Positions 32,875 to 41,555 of a stretch of DNA of 64,000 nucleotides are shown here, in pieces. Location: contig NZ_CP022437.1 of NCBI RefSeq assembly GCF_002224365.1, forward strand, positions 1,736,001-1,800,000, written 5' to 3'. The DNA is from Virgibacillus necropolis. GTDB lineage: Bacteria; Bacillota; Bacilli; Bacillales; Amphibacillaceae. The position numbers were made by a program, and so were the translations under genes. How positions within the stretch are numbered: the stretch's first letter is position 1; each line of letters starts with the position of its first letter. The notes beneath the pieces are model-generated. The model worked only from the letters and a program-made list of their open reading frames with translations, made no database searches and had not been told where the DNA came from.

Positions 32875-34089
32875 ATGGAAGAAAATAACATACGAACTGC
32901 GTTAATTGGTTGGAGTCTGCAGGCGATAGAAGCAATTGATAAAATGGAACGCCCTTTCGTTGTGGTAGGTCCGCCAGATTTTGAAGGTTATGCTTCTGAG
33001 CATGGAATTAATTTTGTCGGTTGGGAATTTGACAGAATTAATGAAAAGTCTAATGATCTTTATACCCAATTGCATGAAATGGGAGTAGAGATAGCAGTCC
33101 CGTTATATGAAGAAACTGTAGAGTGGGCTGGTGCCTTAAATGCCCGTTTTCAGGATGATATGCGAATTTTTAACCGTTCGCTGTTACTGCGAGATAAAGG
33201 GTTGATGAAACGGAAGGCACAAATGGCTGGTATCCATGTCGGGGTCTTTGAAGAAGCGCGAAACAAAGATGATGTGAACCGGTTTCTAAAACGAGTGAAT
33301 GCAGCATTATTGAAATTGGATGGAGATCCAAATGAACCGATTCATTTAAAACCAATGGATGCTGCAGGGTCAGTTGGTCATCGTATGATAAGTACTGCAG
33401 AAGATGTTGACAATCTTTCGGAAGAGGACTTTCCAGGGTTGTTGGAAAGCCATTTGGACGGTCAGGAATTTTCTTGCGAGGTATTCGTCCATAATGGTAA
33501 AATACAATTTCTAAACATTACGGAATATGTCCGCTTAGGCCATTCCAACTTTGTGCCAGCCTCTCCTGAACTAGAAGCAAAGCGCCCACTAATTCGCAAG
33601 GCAGTCGAGGAATTAATAGAAGCTTTTCAAATTAAAAATGGTCTCATCCATCCTGAGTATTTTATAACTTCTGATAATAAACTACATTTCGGGGAGGTTG
33701 CTGCGAGGGTTCCTGGTGGTCACATTTTTGAATTAATTGAGCGAGCTTATGGCTTCAGCCCGTTCCAAGCTCAGGTATTGTGTAGTGATCCAGAAACGAC
33801 AGATGAAGAACTAGAAGCTTTTTTTCCAAAAGAATCGGAAGCAAAAGGGTATGCTGGTAACCTGATGGTTTACCCGCATGTGAGATTTATCGAACGTCTA
33901 AACTTGCCTGATGGTCTTGAGGAACACCCTTATTTTGAAAAGCATGATATGTATATTCCACAGACAAGCAAAGTAGCGGAGCGAGTTGGATTTGGAAATC
34001 ATTATGGGACGATTTTCTTTTTCGGTAAGGATAGCGCGACCATCAATGAATTGTTGTTGGAATATGAGACATGGGATTTCTACTTGTAA
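32875..34089 (+). CDS. ATP-grasp ligase of an accessory cassette
   Basis: 404 residues from ATG 32875 (AGGAGTG eight bases upstream). The fold is of the carbamoyl-phosphate-synthase/biotin-carboxylase-like ATP-grasp type: an N-terminal Rossmann-like part (TALIGWSLQAIEAID), a central ATP-binding lobe with IHLKPMDAAGSVGHRMI and LESHLDGQEFSCEVFVHNGK, and the metal and phosphate site GEVAARVPGGHIFELIERAYG. It should make an amide or peptide-like bond through an acyl phosphate; substrates unknown. The first papain-like gene starts 38 bases later, so the two are probably cotranscribed. The cassette is absent from this position in B. subtilis. Confidence 0.85.
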   Translation: MEENNIRTALIGWSLQAIEAIDKMERPFVVVGPPDFEGYASEHGINFVGWEFDRINEKSNDLYTQLHEMGVEIAVPLYEETVEWAGALNARFQDDMRIFNRSLLLRDKGLMKRKAQMAGIHVGVFEEARNKDDVNRFLKRVNAALLKLDGDPNEPIHLKPMDAAGSVGHRMISTAEDVDNLSEEDFPGLLESHLDGQEFSCEVFVHNGKIQFLNITEYVRLGHSNFVPASPELEAKRPLIRKAVEELIEAFQIKNGLIHPEYFITSDNKLHFGEVAARVPGGHIFELIERAYGFSPFQAQVLCSDPETTDEELEAFFPKESEAKGYAGNLMVYPHVRFIERLNLPDGLEEHPYFEKHDMYIPQTSKVAERVGFGNHYGTIFFFGKDSATINELLLEYETWDFYL

Positions 34090-34127
34090 TTAACTAACGT
34101 GTATTAGCTGAAAAGGAGAGCGTATTG

Positions 34128-36074
34128 ATGTCGAATCTACTACAACAGAACATGGAACGATTTTCGAAATCTTTTCGCTCGCTGGAAGAAGCCAAATCTT
34201 TTGCAAAGAAACTACATCGAGGGAACTTACTACAGCAGGCCAACCGCTTGTTGAATACGCAGGAAGGAATGGATCACTTATACCATTGCGCAAACGAGTT
34301 TGATGATGCAGGCTTATTTTTAAATACACCATGGGATAATCCTTCAAAACTACAGCCGAAACTCGTTGCTGAAACACTTAAATCCAAAACACCTGATGCA
34401 ACGATGGAAATACTGAGTGAATTACGGATGCTAGCAATTGCTAAAGGGAATTGTCGAAGTCAACAGGTTACAGCAAAGGAGGCTTCCCATTTCCTAAATG
34501 AGGTAATGGCCAGCAATGTTGATCTGCTGTTTCCTGATGAAACTGAGGCTTCTCGCATGGAAGTGGGGGACGAGTTGAAGCGGGCCAAATTGCTTGTTCA
34601 ATTTTTGGCAAATCATCTTTCTTTAAAAACAATTCTTCATAGCCTTCTTGAAGAAATTGAGCGGTTGGCGGTACAGCGCCCTATTATGGTGAATCATATT
34701 ATTGATTTAATTTCGGCTGCTAAAAAATCCGGGTATTCAGAAGTTAGTCAAGGTGATCAAGAAAAATTGAAGAAATATGACGATGCAATAACGGGTCCCA
34801 CGCTGCTAAGTAGACAGGTTTCTAATCGGTTAGGATATGAAGAAATAATCAAAGAGAAAGATCCTGAAGTCCAAAAAAGAGAAGCTGAAGGTTTTGGAAG
34901 CTCGATGAAACAGACTGGTCTTGTTTGTCCCATCCATGCAGAGCTATTACGTCATTTGAGTCAATCCCACCCTGAGCTGATTGCCACAGCTTTAGCGCTT
35001 AACTCAGAAGGTAAGGCTAATCTTAATGTCAACATGACGCTTGTACAGAAAATCATTGAAATAGCCATTTATCCAGCGACAAGTCAGTCCATCTACGGTC
35101 TTGCCCGATTTTTAGAACGTGGTGTATTGTCCGTTCCTTCTGTAGCTCCTGTATTGCGTCGTCTTATGGTACTCCCAATCCATTTTGATGTAAGTAAAAA
35201 ACTAAAGCGTAAAGATGTAACTGCAAACGGTGTCCTTATAGCAGGTGTAATAAGTGCTTTAGGTCAACCTTTAGGCATAGGGCAAGGATTGAATCCAACG
35301 TGTCAGTCCGCACGGGGGATTAGTCTATGGGCTCAGCATGCACCAACATATTTGTTGGAACTCGTTGAAGGCGCTGCAAGAGATAGGGGTATTGTAATCG
35401 GTTTGGAAGGGCTTCCGTTATATTCCAGTTTGCTGTCTGGAGGCCTTGCCCCAAATTTAAATACTGAGCTTGATCCAGTTTCATTGATTCTTGTTCCACA
35501 TCTCGATCGCATATACAGCGAAATGATGACGCGTATGTTGTATAGAGGCGAAGATGGTCATAAATGGGTAAATCCAGCATTTTATGGTCACTGGGTGTTA
35601 CAAGGTTTCACTGCAGTCACGGATTCATACACTAGAATAGTTAGTAATTATGAAGGATTTGTCCGATGTTTTTACGCCACTCATCATCCCGACTATAATG
35701 GGGGACACGAGCTAATTTACCCAAATCCGGTCGGTATTTTTGTGACCAATGTTCATGCCCATTTTCTTGGACTACATGCCATATCGATTCAGCGCATTAA
35801 AAAGGACCCTCGGGGGAAATGGCGGATTTATTTCTATAATCCTAATAATGATGGAGGTCAGGACTGGGGTCAAAACATTCATTGTTCGATTACTGGAAAT
35901 GGAGAAGAAGAGGGTGAATCCTCACTGCCTTTTTCTCAATTTACTGCTCGATTGTATGCGTTTCACTATAACCCCCTTAAGCTAGGTCAAACGCAGGCTG
36001 TACCTAGGGAAACTCTTGCTAAGGTGGAAAAGCTGGCTCAAGAAAGTTGGGGAAGAAACTATACGTGGGCATAA
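34128..36074 (+). CDS. large protein with papain-like Cys-His-Asn arrangement, paralog 1
   Basis: 648 residues from ATG 34128 (AAGGAGAG seven bases upstream). The first 370 residues are mostly helical, with no membrane segment or signal peptide. The C-terminal 270 look like a papain-fold catalytic domain: GQGLNPTCQSARGISLWAQ places Gln386 six residues before Cys392, as Gln19-Cys25 in papain; LGLHAISIQRI gives His550; YFYNPNND gives Asn571. I do not recognise the family. Peptidase, transglutaminase-like or amidotransfer chemistry is possible. It ends NYTWA, about ten residues shorter than paralog 2 (36344-38326), because a family C repeat begins exactly at the stop codon. Confidence 0.8.
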   Translation: MSNLLQQNMERFSKSFRSLEEAKSFAKKLHRGNLLQQANRLLNTQEGMDHLYHCANEFDDAGLFLNTPWDNPSKLQPKLVAETLKSKTPDATMEILSELRMLAIAKGNCRSQQVTAKEASHFLNEVMASNVDLLFPDETEASRMEVGDELKRAKLLVQFLANHLSLKTILHSLLEEIERLAVQRPIMVNHIIDLISAAKKSGYSEVSQGDQEKLKKYDDAITGPTLLSRQVSNRLGYEEIIKEKDPEVQKREAEGFGSSMKQTGLVCPIHAELLRHLSQSHPELIATALALNSEGKANLNVNMTLVQKIIEIAIYPATSQSIYGLARFLERGVLSVPSVAPVLRRLMVLPIHFDVSKKLKRKDVTANGVLIAGVISALGQPLGIGQGLNPTCQSARGISLWAQHAPTYLLELVEGAARDRGIVIGLEGLPLYSSLLSGGLAPNLNTELDPVSLILVPHLDRIYSEMMTRMLYRGEDGHKWVNPAFYGHWVLQGFTAVTDSYTRIVSNYEGFVRCFYATHHPDYNGGHELIYPNPVGIFVTNVHAHFLGLHAISIQRIKKDPRGKWRIYFYNPNNDGGQDWGQNIHCSITGNGEEEGESSLPFSQFTARLYAFHYNPLKLGQTQAVPRETLAKVEKLAQESWGRNYTWA

Positions 36075-36241
36075 GAAAAGTGCAAGCGCCCTGGTAAGCC
36101 AAGGCAAGTTTAAGAAAACCTCATTGGGATGGCTATTTATCACAAAGAGATTCATCTTAACATTCGATCCAGGATATCAACACTCATTCGGATATATCAA
36201 CGTTCAATGGTCTAGGCGTTGGAGCTAGATTGATAATCGCC
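36072..36241 (-). repeat. interspersed repeat family C, copy 2
   Basis: Inverse orientation to the copy at 23559: begins CATAAGAAAAGTGCAAGCGCC on the plus strand and ends GGCGTTGGAGCTAGATTGATAATCGC in two parts matching the other copy's left end. The TAA within its first bases is the stop of the preceding gene. Interior differs in length and sequence from copy 1. Confidence 0.8.
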
Positions 36242-36270
36242 AAAATTTTATATTTTCTTTGCTCTAAATA

Positions 36271-36314
36271 AAAAGACCCCTCTCCTGGTTTAAAACCAGG
36301 AGAGGGGTCTTTTT
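36271..36314. terminator. strong bidirectional terminator between the papain-like paralogs
   Basis: An 18-base perfect stem (AAAAGACCCCTCTCCTGG and its complement) with A- and T-runs at either side, one of the strongest in the window. Confidence 0.95.
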
Positions 36315-36343
36315 AATTAAGTAGTAACTAGACAATTTTTTAG

Positions 36344-38326
36344 TTATAAATTATTAGGATATAAAGCATTTAAATCCATCCATGTGTAATTTTTACCCCA
36401 ACTCTCACGAGCGAGAGAGGTGATCCTATCGATGATCTCCTGACTAACATCTTGAAGATCTCCCATTTCATTCGGATTGTAATGGAATGCATATATACGC
36501 GAGGCGAATTCATGAAAGGGTAATGATGCCTCTCCTTCCTCTTCTCCGTGGGCGCGTACTGTTGAACGGATTCCCTGTCCCCAATTTTGGCCACTATCAT
36601 TGTTTGGATTGTAAAAATATACACGATATTGCCCTTTTGAATCACAAGCAATCCGTTGAATCGAAATTGCATGAAGACCTAGTAAATCAGCATTGGCTGT
36701 TGTCACGAAAGTACCTACTGGGTTCGGGTAAATAAGTTGATGCTGTTCATTGTAATCTGGATGGTGGGTTGCATAAAATAACCGTACAAAATTGGCAAAA
36801 TCAGTAACCCCACCTAAGGAATTGACCGCCGCACTGAATTCGTTGGATATCCATTGTCCATAAAAAGCTGGATTCGTCCATTTATGACCATCTTCGCCTC
36901 GAATGGCTACACGTCTCATCATATCATCGTAAATACGATCGAGGTGGGGAACTAATATTAACGAGACTGGATCAAGTTTTTTGTGCAGATCAGGTGCCAA
37001 TCCGCCAACTAAGTTCTCAGAGTGTATTTCAATACCTTCAAACATCATATCAATATCTCCATCTCTTCCAGCCCTGGCAATTAGCTCCATTAAATACCCA
37101 GGGTCATGCTGCGCCCAAAGGCTTATGCCCCGAGCTGATTGACATGTAGGATTCAGACCTTGCCCAACACCTAATGGTTGACCAAATACGCTAATCAATC
37201 CCGCCGTCAAAATCCCCGAAGCCGTCATTTCTTTCGGATAATCCTTCGAAATAAATAACATTTCCTCTACATCTGGAAGCAATTCTAATTCAAGCATTCT
37301 TTCAAAGCCTGGAATCACAGGGGCAGATGATAATACACCACGTTCGAGCATGAGAGCAAGGCCATATAACGTCTGACAGGTAGCCGGGTGAACTGCAACA
37401 TCTATTAGCTTATTGATAAGCGATAAATGCTCGTTCAAATTTGCTTGCCCTTTTTCACTTAACGCAAGTGCTTTAGAAATTTTTTCTGGTTCGGTGTCGT
37501 TTAGAAAACGAATAAAAACTGCATGGTGGGGGGCTACCAGACCAGTCGCACGCATAATTTTGGCTAGCTCTTTTGCTTCTTTATTAATTTCCTTGGTTGC
37601 TAAATCTTTCAGTTCACTTCCATATTCCGTTATATTGTTGTATTTTTTGCTTAATGTGGAGGGGGCGTTTAGTGCATTGACGTAATATTCAATTGCTTTT
37701 CGTTCACTCGCTTTCAAATCCGAGGTAAGCATGTTTTTCGCATGTTGGATGATAGACACAATACGATCCACCATAATCGGACGCTGCGCCGCCAAACGGT
37801 CAAGTTCATCCACTAACTTGGTTGAGAAGGCACTTAATGATAATTCTGAACCCAAGAACTTAAACAGGGTATGCCCCCTTGTTAAACTATCCCCTTGTTG
37901 AACTCTTGTTTCTTCTGTTTCTTTAGGAAATAATAGATCAAGGTTTAATGCCATTACCTGATTCAAATAATCATTAGCGAATTCTGCTGTAGCCTTGGGA
38001 TGCTTGTAATGGTTGTTTGCTATAGCAAGCATACGTAACTCACTAAGTACTTCAAAGAGAGGATAAGGGTCGTCTGCCTTAAACGAGCCACCAACTAAGT
38101 TTGCTTGTAATTTGGACGGGTTCTCCCAGGGGCTTCCGTTAAAAATCCCAGCCTGATCGTATTGTTCGGCTAATTCAAGCAGTGTTGCCATACCATTTTC
38201 ATTGTCCATTATAGTTGACGCTTGTTGTAATGCTTGTTCCTTTAACAGAGTAGACTCTTGACTTTTTAATTCATCAAGGGTTTGAATAAATTGCTCATTT
38301 GCAGTTCCGTCAAATTCTGACTTCAT
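36344..38326 (-). CDS. large protein with papain-like Cys-His-Asn arrangement, paralog 2
   Basis: 660 residues from ATG 38326; GAGGG lies eight bases upstream, and its own promoter reads TTGAAT-N17-TATTAT (38389-38361). The longer frame from 38389 is unsupported. Very similar along its whole length to the gene at 34128: GQGLNPTCQSARGISLWAQ is identical (Gln389, Cys395), then LGLHAISIQRI (His552) and YFYNPNND (Asn573). The Cys-His and His-Asn distances agree with the paralog within one residue. The last ten residues (DLNALYPNNL) are missing in the other copy. It is convergent with that gene and separately controlled. Confidence 0.8.
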   Translation of the reverse strand: MKSEFDGTANEQFIQTLDELKSQESTLLKEQALQQASTIMDNENGMATLLELAEQYDQAGIFNGSPWENPSKLQANLVGGSFKADDPYPLFEVLSELRMLAIANNHYKHPKATAEFANDYLNQVMALNLDLLFPKETEETRVQQGDSLTRGHTLFKFLGSELSLSAFSTKLVDELDRLAAQRPIMVDRIVSIIQHAKNMLTSDLKASERKAIEYYVNALNAPSTLSKKYNNITEYGSELKDLATKEINKEAKELAKIMRATGLVAPHHAVFIRFLNDTEPEKISKALALSEKGQANLNEHLSLINKLIDVAVHPATCQTLYGLALMLERGVLSSAPVIPGFERMLELELLPDVEEMLFISKDYPKEMTASGILTAGLISVFGQPLGVGQGLNPTCQSARGISLWAQHDPGYLMELIARAGRDGDIDMMFEGIEIHSENLVGGLAPDLHKKLDPVSLILVPHLDRIYDDMMRRVAIRGEDGHKWTNPAFYGQWISNEFSAAVNSLGGVTDFANFVRLFYATHHPDYNEQHQLIYPNPVGTFVTTANADLLGLHAISIQRIACDSKGQYRVYFYNPNNDSGQNWGQGIRSTVRAHGEEEGEASLPFHEFASRIYAFHYNPNEMGDLQDVSQEIIDRITSLARESWGKNYTWMDLNALYPNNL

Positions 38327-38360
38327 CCTATAATCCCTCGTTTCATGGTAATCATGTGAT

Positions 38361-38389
38361 ATAATAATACCCCAACTAATCTTATTCAA
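38361..38389 (-). promoter_or_regulatory. sigma-A promoter of papain-like paralog 2
   Basis: On the minus strand TTGAAT (38389-38384) and TATTAT (38366-38361), spacer 17, about 35 bases before the start codon. Confidence 0.65.
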
Positions 38390-38454
38390 ACCTGTGGCGG
38401 GTGGTCACCCCCTTTATCCTATATATTTTTGGGCGAAAATTCAGATATTTTAAC

Positions 38455-38501
38455 TGAATAAAAAAGCTTGTAGAGAAAAATAATAAGTTCTCTCTCAAGC
38501 T
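38455..38501 (-). terminator. terminator of ytpI
   Basis: AGCTTG/CAAGCT and AGAGA/TCTCT stem; minus-strand T-run of six follows. Confidence 0.75.
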
Positions 38502-38518
38502 AAATCGAACGAGTATCC

Positions 38519-38812
38519 TTATTCATTATTAAGTCGTTTCCATTCATTTTTGTAGTGCCCTGCTTCCTTGATACCGCGTGATAGTTGCATTACACCCAGT
38601 ATTAGAAATGCAATACCTACAAATAATGAAATCCGTGTTTGATAAAATATGTACTGGTTTATTGCAAAAAATAAAATGAAACTTCCAAGACAAATTCTCG
38701 ATTTTGCGTTAAGATATGCTTGGGTAAGGTTATCGTCACTTTTTAAAATAGCTACTTTATAGTATACATAAAATACAAGTGATAATGTAATTAGAATTGG
38801 AAAAATAATCAT
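38519..38812 (-). CDS. ytpI: YtpI family membrane protein
   Basis: 97 residues with three membrane helices (about 2-20, 42-60, 62-80). The AKSRICLGSFILFFAINQ segment is the YtpI family hallmark. Function unknown. Position between ytoI and nrnA, and opposite to nrnA, agrees with B. subtilis except for the accessory cassette now lying between ytoI and ytpI. The start ATG at 38812 shares a 120-base divergent region with nrnA. Confidence 0.88.
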   Translation of the reverse strand: MIIFPILITLSLVFYVYYKVAILKSDDNLTQAYLNAKSRICLGSFILFFAINQYIFYQTRISLFVGIAFLILGVMQLSRGIKEAGHYKNEWKRLNNE

Positions 38813-38931
38813 TTAATCTACTCCATGAAAAATTTTATTTGTGTGAAACGAATCTTTTTATTATTGTAGCTTGTTTTATTGTATTTTGCTAGAAGAAATG
38901 TCTAGTATAATAGGAAACGGATGTGAAATAG

Positions 38932-39876
38932 ATGAACTTTGAGCAAGTAGTACAAGCAATTGATAAACATGATACGATTATCATTCATCGTCATGTTCGA
39001 CCTGACCCTGATGCCTTAGGATCGCAAGGTGGATTAATGCATTTGATTAAAGAAACATATCCATCCAAAAATGTATATATCGTTGGTTCAGAAGATCCAT
39101 CTTTAACATTTTTAATTGAAATGGATACGATTAGTGATGATAGTTATGAGGGATCCCTTGTGATTGCTTGCGATACGGCTAACGCTGCACGAATCGATGA
39201 TAAACGGTATAACAAGGGAAATATGCTAATTAAAATTGACCACCATCCAAATGTGGATGAATATGGCGATATCATGTCCGTTGATACAACAGCGAGTTCA
39301 ACAAGTGAAATTATTTATGATCTATTTTTATATGCCAAAAGTCATGGATATGAAATGAATGATCAGGCAGCTCGACTTATTTATGGAGGTATCGTTGGTG
39401 ATACTGGGAGGTTTTTATTCCCAAGTACTACAAAAAAGACGTTTCAGTATGCTGCAGAACTTGTAACCTATAATTTTGATCGTACTGCATTATATGATGG
39501 TATTTATAATACAAAGGAAACCATCGCTAGATTGCGCGGCTATATTTTACAGAACTATAAGTTGTCTGAGTCTGGCATGAGTACAATTAAATTAACAAAG
39601 TCGATATTAAGTGAGTTTGACGTGAGCGTTATGGAGACGGGTCAATTAGTAGGTGTATTAGGTGATGTTGAAGGAATTAAAGCGTGGGCATTTTTTATTG
39701 AAGAAGATGATTTAATCCGTGTTCGCCTCCGTTCTAAAGGTCCAGTAATTAATACAATTGCCGCAACATACAATGGTGGAGGTCATCCAATGGCTGCTGG
39801 GGCATCTGTTGATTCATGGAATGAGGTTGAGCAAGTCATCCATGACCTTGATCAAGCGTGTCTTTCATACACTTAA
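38932..39876 (+). CDS. nrnA: oligoribonuclease / 3'-phosphoadenosine 5'-phosphate phosphatase
   Basis: DHH-DHHA1 phosphoesterase that degrades nanoRNA and pAp. 314 residues: IIIHRHVRPDPDALGSQGGL (first metal motif), IACDTANAARID, IDHHPNVD (the DHH signature) and the substrate-binding GGGHPMAAGASV in the C-terminal DHHA1 domain. All catalytic residues are in place. GGATGTG precedes ATG 38932. Followed by repeat B rather than directly by ytrHI/dnaE genes as in B. subtilis. Confidence 0.95.
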   Translation: MNFEQVVQAIDKHDTIIIHRHVRPDPDALGSQGGLMHLIKETYPSKNVYIVGSEDPSLTFLIEMDTISDDSYEGSLVIACDTANAARIDDKRYNKGNMLIKIDHHPNVDEYGDIMSVDTTASSTSEIIYDLFLYAKSHGYEMNDQAARLIYGGIVGDTGRFLFPSTTKKTFQYAAELVTYNFDRTALYDGIYNTKETIARLRGYILQNYKLSESGMSTIKLTKSILSEFDVSVMETGQLVGVLGDVEGIKAWAFFIEEDDLIRVRLRSKGPVINTIAATYNGGGHPMAAGASVDSWNEVEQVIHDLDQACLSYT

Positions 39877-39899
39877 TAAAACGCTCTTTTAATCAGAAT

Positions 39900-40262
39900 C
39901 GGGTGCCGCAATATCGTAGTTTATAGATTTTGACACAAAAGATATAGACTGCGACGTAACAGCAACGTGATTTCCGCTGCGGGCAGTCGCTTTCCGCGGG
40001 CGGCTGGTGAGCCTCCTCGTGCTGTCGCACTGCGGGGTCTCACCTATGCCTATCCTCCCGCAGGAGTCGACTGCCCTCCGCTCCAATCACTGAAGAGTGA
40101 AGAGATGAATGTTATGAATTTTAGGAGGAGGCTCATCGCGAGCCCGCGGAAAGCGTAGTGTTTTTCCGCAGCGGTCACAGGGCGCCGAACATTATTTTAG
40201 CTATGTCACATTTTTTATCAACTTCGGTGGTATGAGCAACAAACTATACGAAAACAGCCTTT
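39900..40262. repeat. interspersed repeat family B, third copy
   Basis: GC-rich core (CTTTCCGCGGGCGG, GAGCCTCCTCGTGC, CGGGGTCTCACC, then AGCCCGCGGAAAGCG) as in the copy at 20461, and the right end TACGAAAACAGCC. The left end has decayed. It fills the 450-base nrnA-ytzJ gap; short ORFs in it are not genes. Confidence 0.8.
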
Positions 40263-40275
40263 AAAGAACAGTATA

Positions 40276-40308
40276 ATAAAAAAGAAGTGCTGATACAGCG
40301 CTTCTTTT
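40276..40308. terminator. terminator downstream of the small gene at 40330
   Basis: AAAAGAAGTGCTG/CAGCGCTTCTTTT stem (one G-U), ATA loop, A- and T-runs on both sides; serves the minus-strand genes. Confidence 0.82.
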
Positions 40309-40329
40309 GGTTTATTGAATGGCATTATA

Positions 40330-40527
40330 TTAACTACTTATCCTCTCGTGAAGTGGTATAAACCAGCATCCTGAAGGTGTTTCATCACAGTGTACATGAA
40401 GGTCATATTTCAGTATATCCCGCTTTATTAACCGGATTAACTCATGTGTTTCTGCAAATGCTGTTTGACCTTCCCTTAACTGGTTAATTTTTTCTTCTTT
40501 TATTCGCTTTTGATTCATAATAAACAT
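40330..40527 (-). CDS. small protein, YtzJ-like
   Basis: 65 residues from ATG 40527 with AAAGGAG nine bases upstream. Basic N-terminal half (MNQKRIKEEKINQLREGQ) and a C-terminal HVHCDETPSGCWFIPLHE with two cysteines. No membrane segment. By position between nrnA and ytrI it matches the small YtzJ gene of B. subtilis; function unknown. Possibly the last gene of the ytrHI transcript. Confidence 0.65.
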   Translation of the reverse strand: MFIMNQKRIKEEKINQLREGQTAFAETHELIRLIKRDILKYDLHVHCDETPSGCWFIPLHERISS

Positions 40528-40596
40528 ACGAACCCACTCCTTTCAATTAAAATAGTATATGAAAACAATCATAAATGTGCCTACACAAATTTAATT

Positions 40597-41100
40597 TTAT
40601 CCTTCAATTTCAGCTTCCAACGTTAGTTTTACTTCGTCCGTTATGGAAGTTTTTATTGTTGTAAATTTATATGTCATATCATCAACATCAAAACTTTTAT
40701 TTTCAATTGTAGATTCCAATAATTCAATGCTTTCCGCTACTGTATCAACGTCTTGACCGATTATATGGGATATTTCTTCCTTTATGAGTACCTCGAGCTG
40801 GTGTACAATTAATTTGTCCATCTTTAATTCTGCCTCGTTTGAAATACTAATTTCGATTGTTTTTACTGTATCAGATTCTTTTGTCTGTTGGTTAAGGTCT
40901 TCCTTATCTTGTAGTAATGCTTTATTCTGATCCTGTAAAGCGTCTACCTTTGATTGTAATTCTATAGTTTGTTCCAGTAAGTCTTCATACATGTTTCCAT
41001 ACATATAAAGAAGGACACAGTATCCGATTACTGCACCAAAAAATGTACCAACCAAGAAACGCTGCCAACTCTTTTTCTTATAATACGGTGGTATATGCAT
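40597..41100 (-). CDS. ytrI: sporulation membrane protein YtrI
   Basis: 167 residues from ATG 41100, preceded by AGGAGAT; the nine upstream codons of the longer frame are inside ytrH. One membrane helix (residues 16-36, LVGTFFGAVIGYCVLLYMYG) then a coiled-coil outer domain. YtrI is needed for efficient sporulation in B. subtilis. The start overlaps the ytrH stop by one base, so they are coupled and share the sigma-E-type promoter. Confidence 0.9.
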   Translation of the reverse strand: MHIPPYYKKKSWQRFLVGTFFGAVIGYCVLLYMYGNMYEDLLEQTIELQSKVDALQDQNKALLQDKEDLNQQTKESDTVKTIEISISNEAELKMDKLIVHQLEVLIKEEISHIIGQDVDTVAESIELLESTIENKSFDVDDMTYKFTTIKTSITDEVKLTLEAEIEG

Positions 41101-41429
41101 TATTCTATCTCCTGTTGAACGGCCCATGAAAGCAGTAAAATGGCAGACTTTACCCCGCCCATTGCAGCAACAATTAACAATACTTGTTTAAAAACATCAA
41201 TTGTCGATCCATCAAGGCCTCTTTCAAAGTTAGCAATAGCATCAAATGTACCACCAATCGCCGCTACAATCGCCCATATACGTAAGCTTTTTGCAAGCCG
41301 TGTAATTGACGTAACAGGGGCGTCGCCAGTCATAAACGAACCAATACTTCCAATAATAGCTCCACCAATAATGACCCCGAATGCGATAAAGTAACAATGT
41401 ATGAATGTAGCAAAAAAACGTTCTTCCAT
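41100..41429 (-). CDS. ytrH: sporulation protein YtrH
   Basis: 109 residues from ATG 41429 (GGGGAG nine bases upstream); the TTG at 41447 would overlap that site. Three hydrophobic helices, with FGVIIGGAIIGSIGSFM and VLLIVAAMGGVKSAILLLSW. Mother-cell protein of sporulation with unknown mechanism. First gene of the ytrH-ytrI pair, divergent from dnaE, as in B. subtilis. Confidence 0.9.
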   Translation of the reverse strand: MEERFFATFIHCYFIAFGVIIGGAIIGSIGSFMTGDAPVTSITRLAKSLRIWAIVAAIGGTFDAIANFERGLDGSTIDVFKQVLLIVAAMGGVKSAILLLSWAVQQEIE

Positions 41430-41461
41430 AATATACGCTCCCCACAAGGTAGACTACTTCC

Positions 41462-41490
41462 ACTATATGATTGATGTGGACGAGATATGA
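41462..41490 (-). promoter_or_regulatory. sigma-E-type promoter of ytrHI
   Basis: On the minus strand TCATATC (41490-41484), 14-base spacer, CATATAGT (41469-41462), close to the mother-cell consensus KMATATT-N14-CATACAHT. ytrHI are sigma-E genes in B. subtilis. Confidence 0.6.
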
Positions 41491-41555
41491 ATTATGCAAG
41501 TACAATCAGATTCGTTATAATAAATAATAACGCACGTATTAAAAGGTGGGATAGG

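Noticed and set aside
36016-36228. 70-codon plus-strand ORF
   Set aside because: Starts inside the papain-like gene in another frame and runs through repeat C.
39889-40158. Short ORFs on both strands
   Set aside because: Both are inside the third repeat B copy; Arg/Pro-rich products without start signals.
8642-40262. CRISPR array
   Set aside because: The repeated sequences are dispersed, palindromic and irregularly spaced; there are no regular repeat-spacer units and no cas genes.
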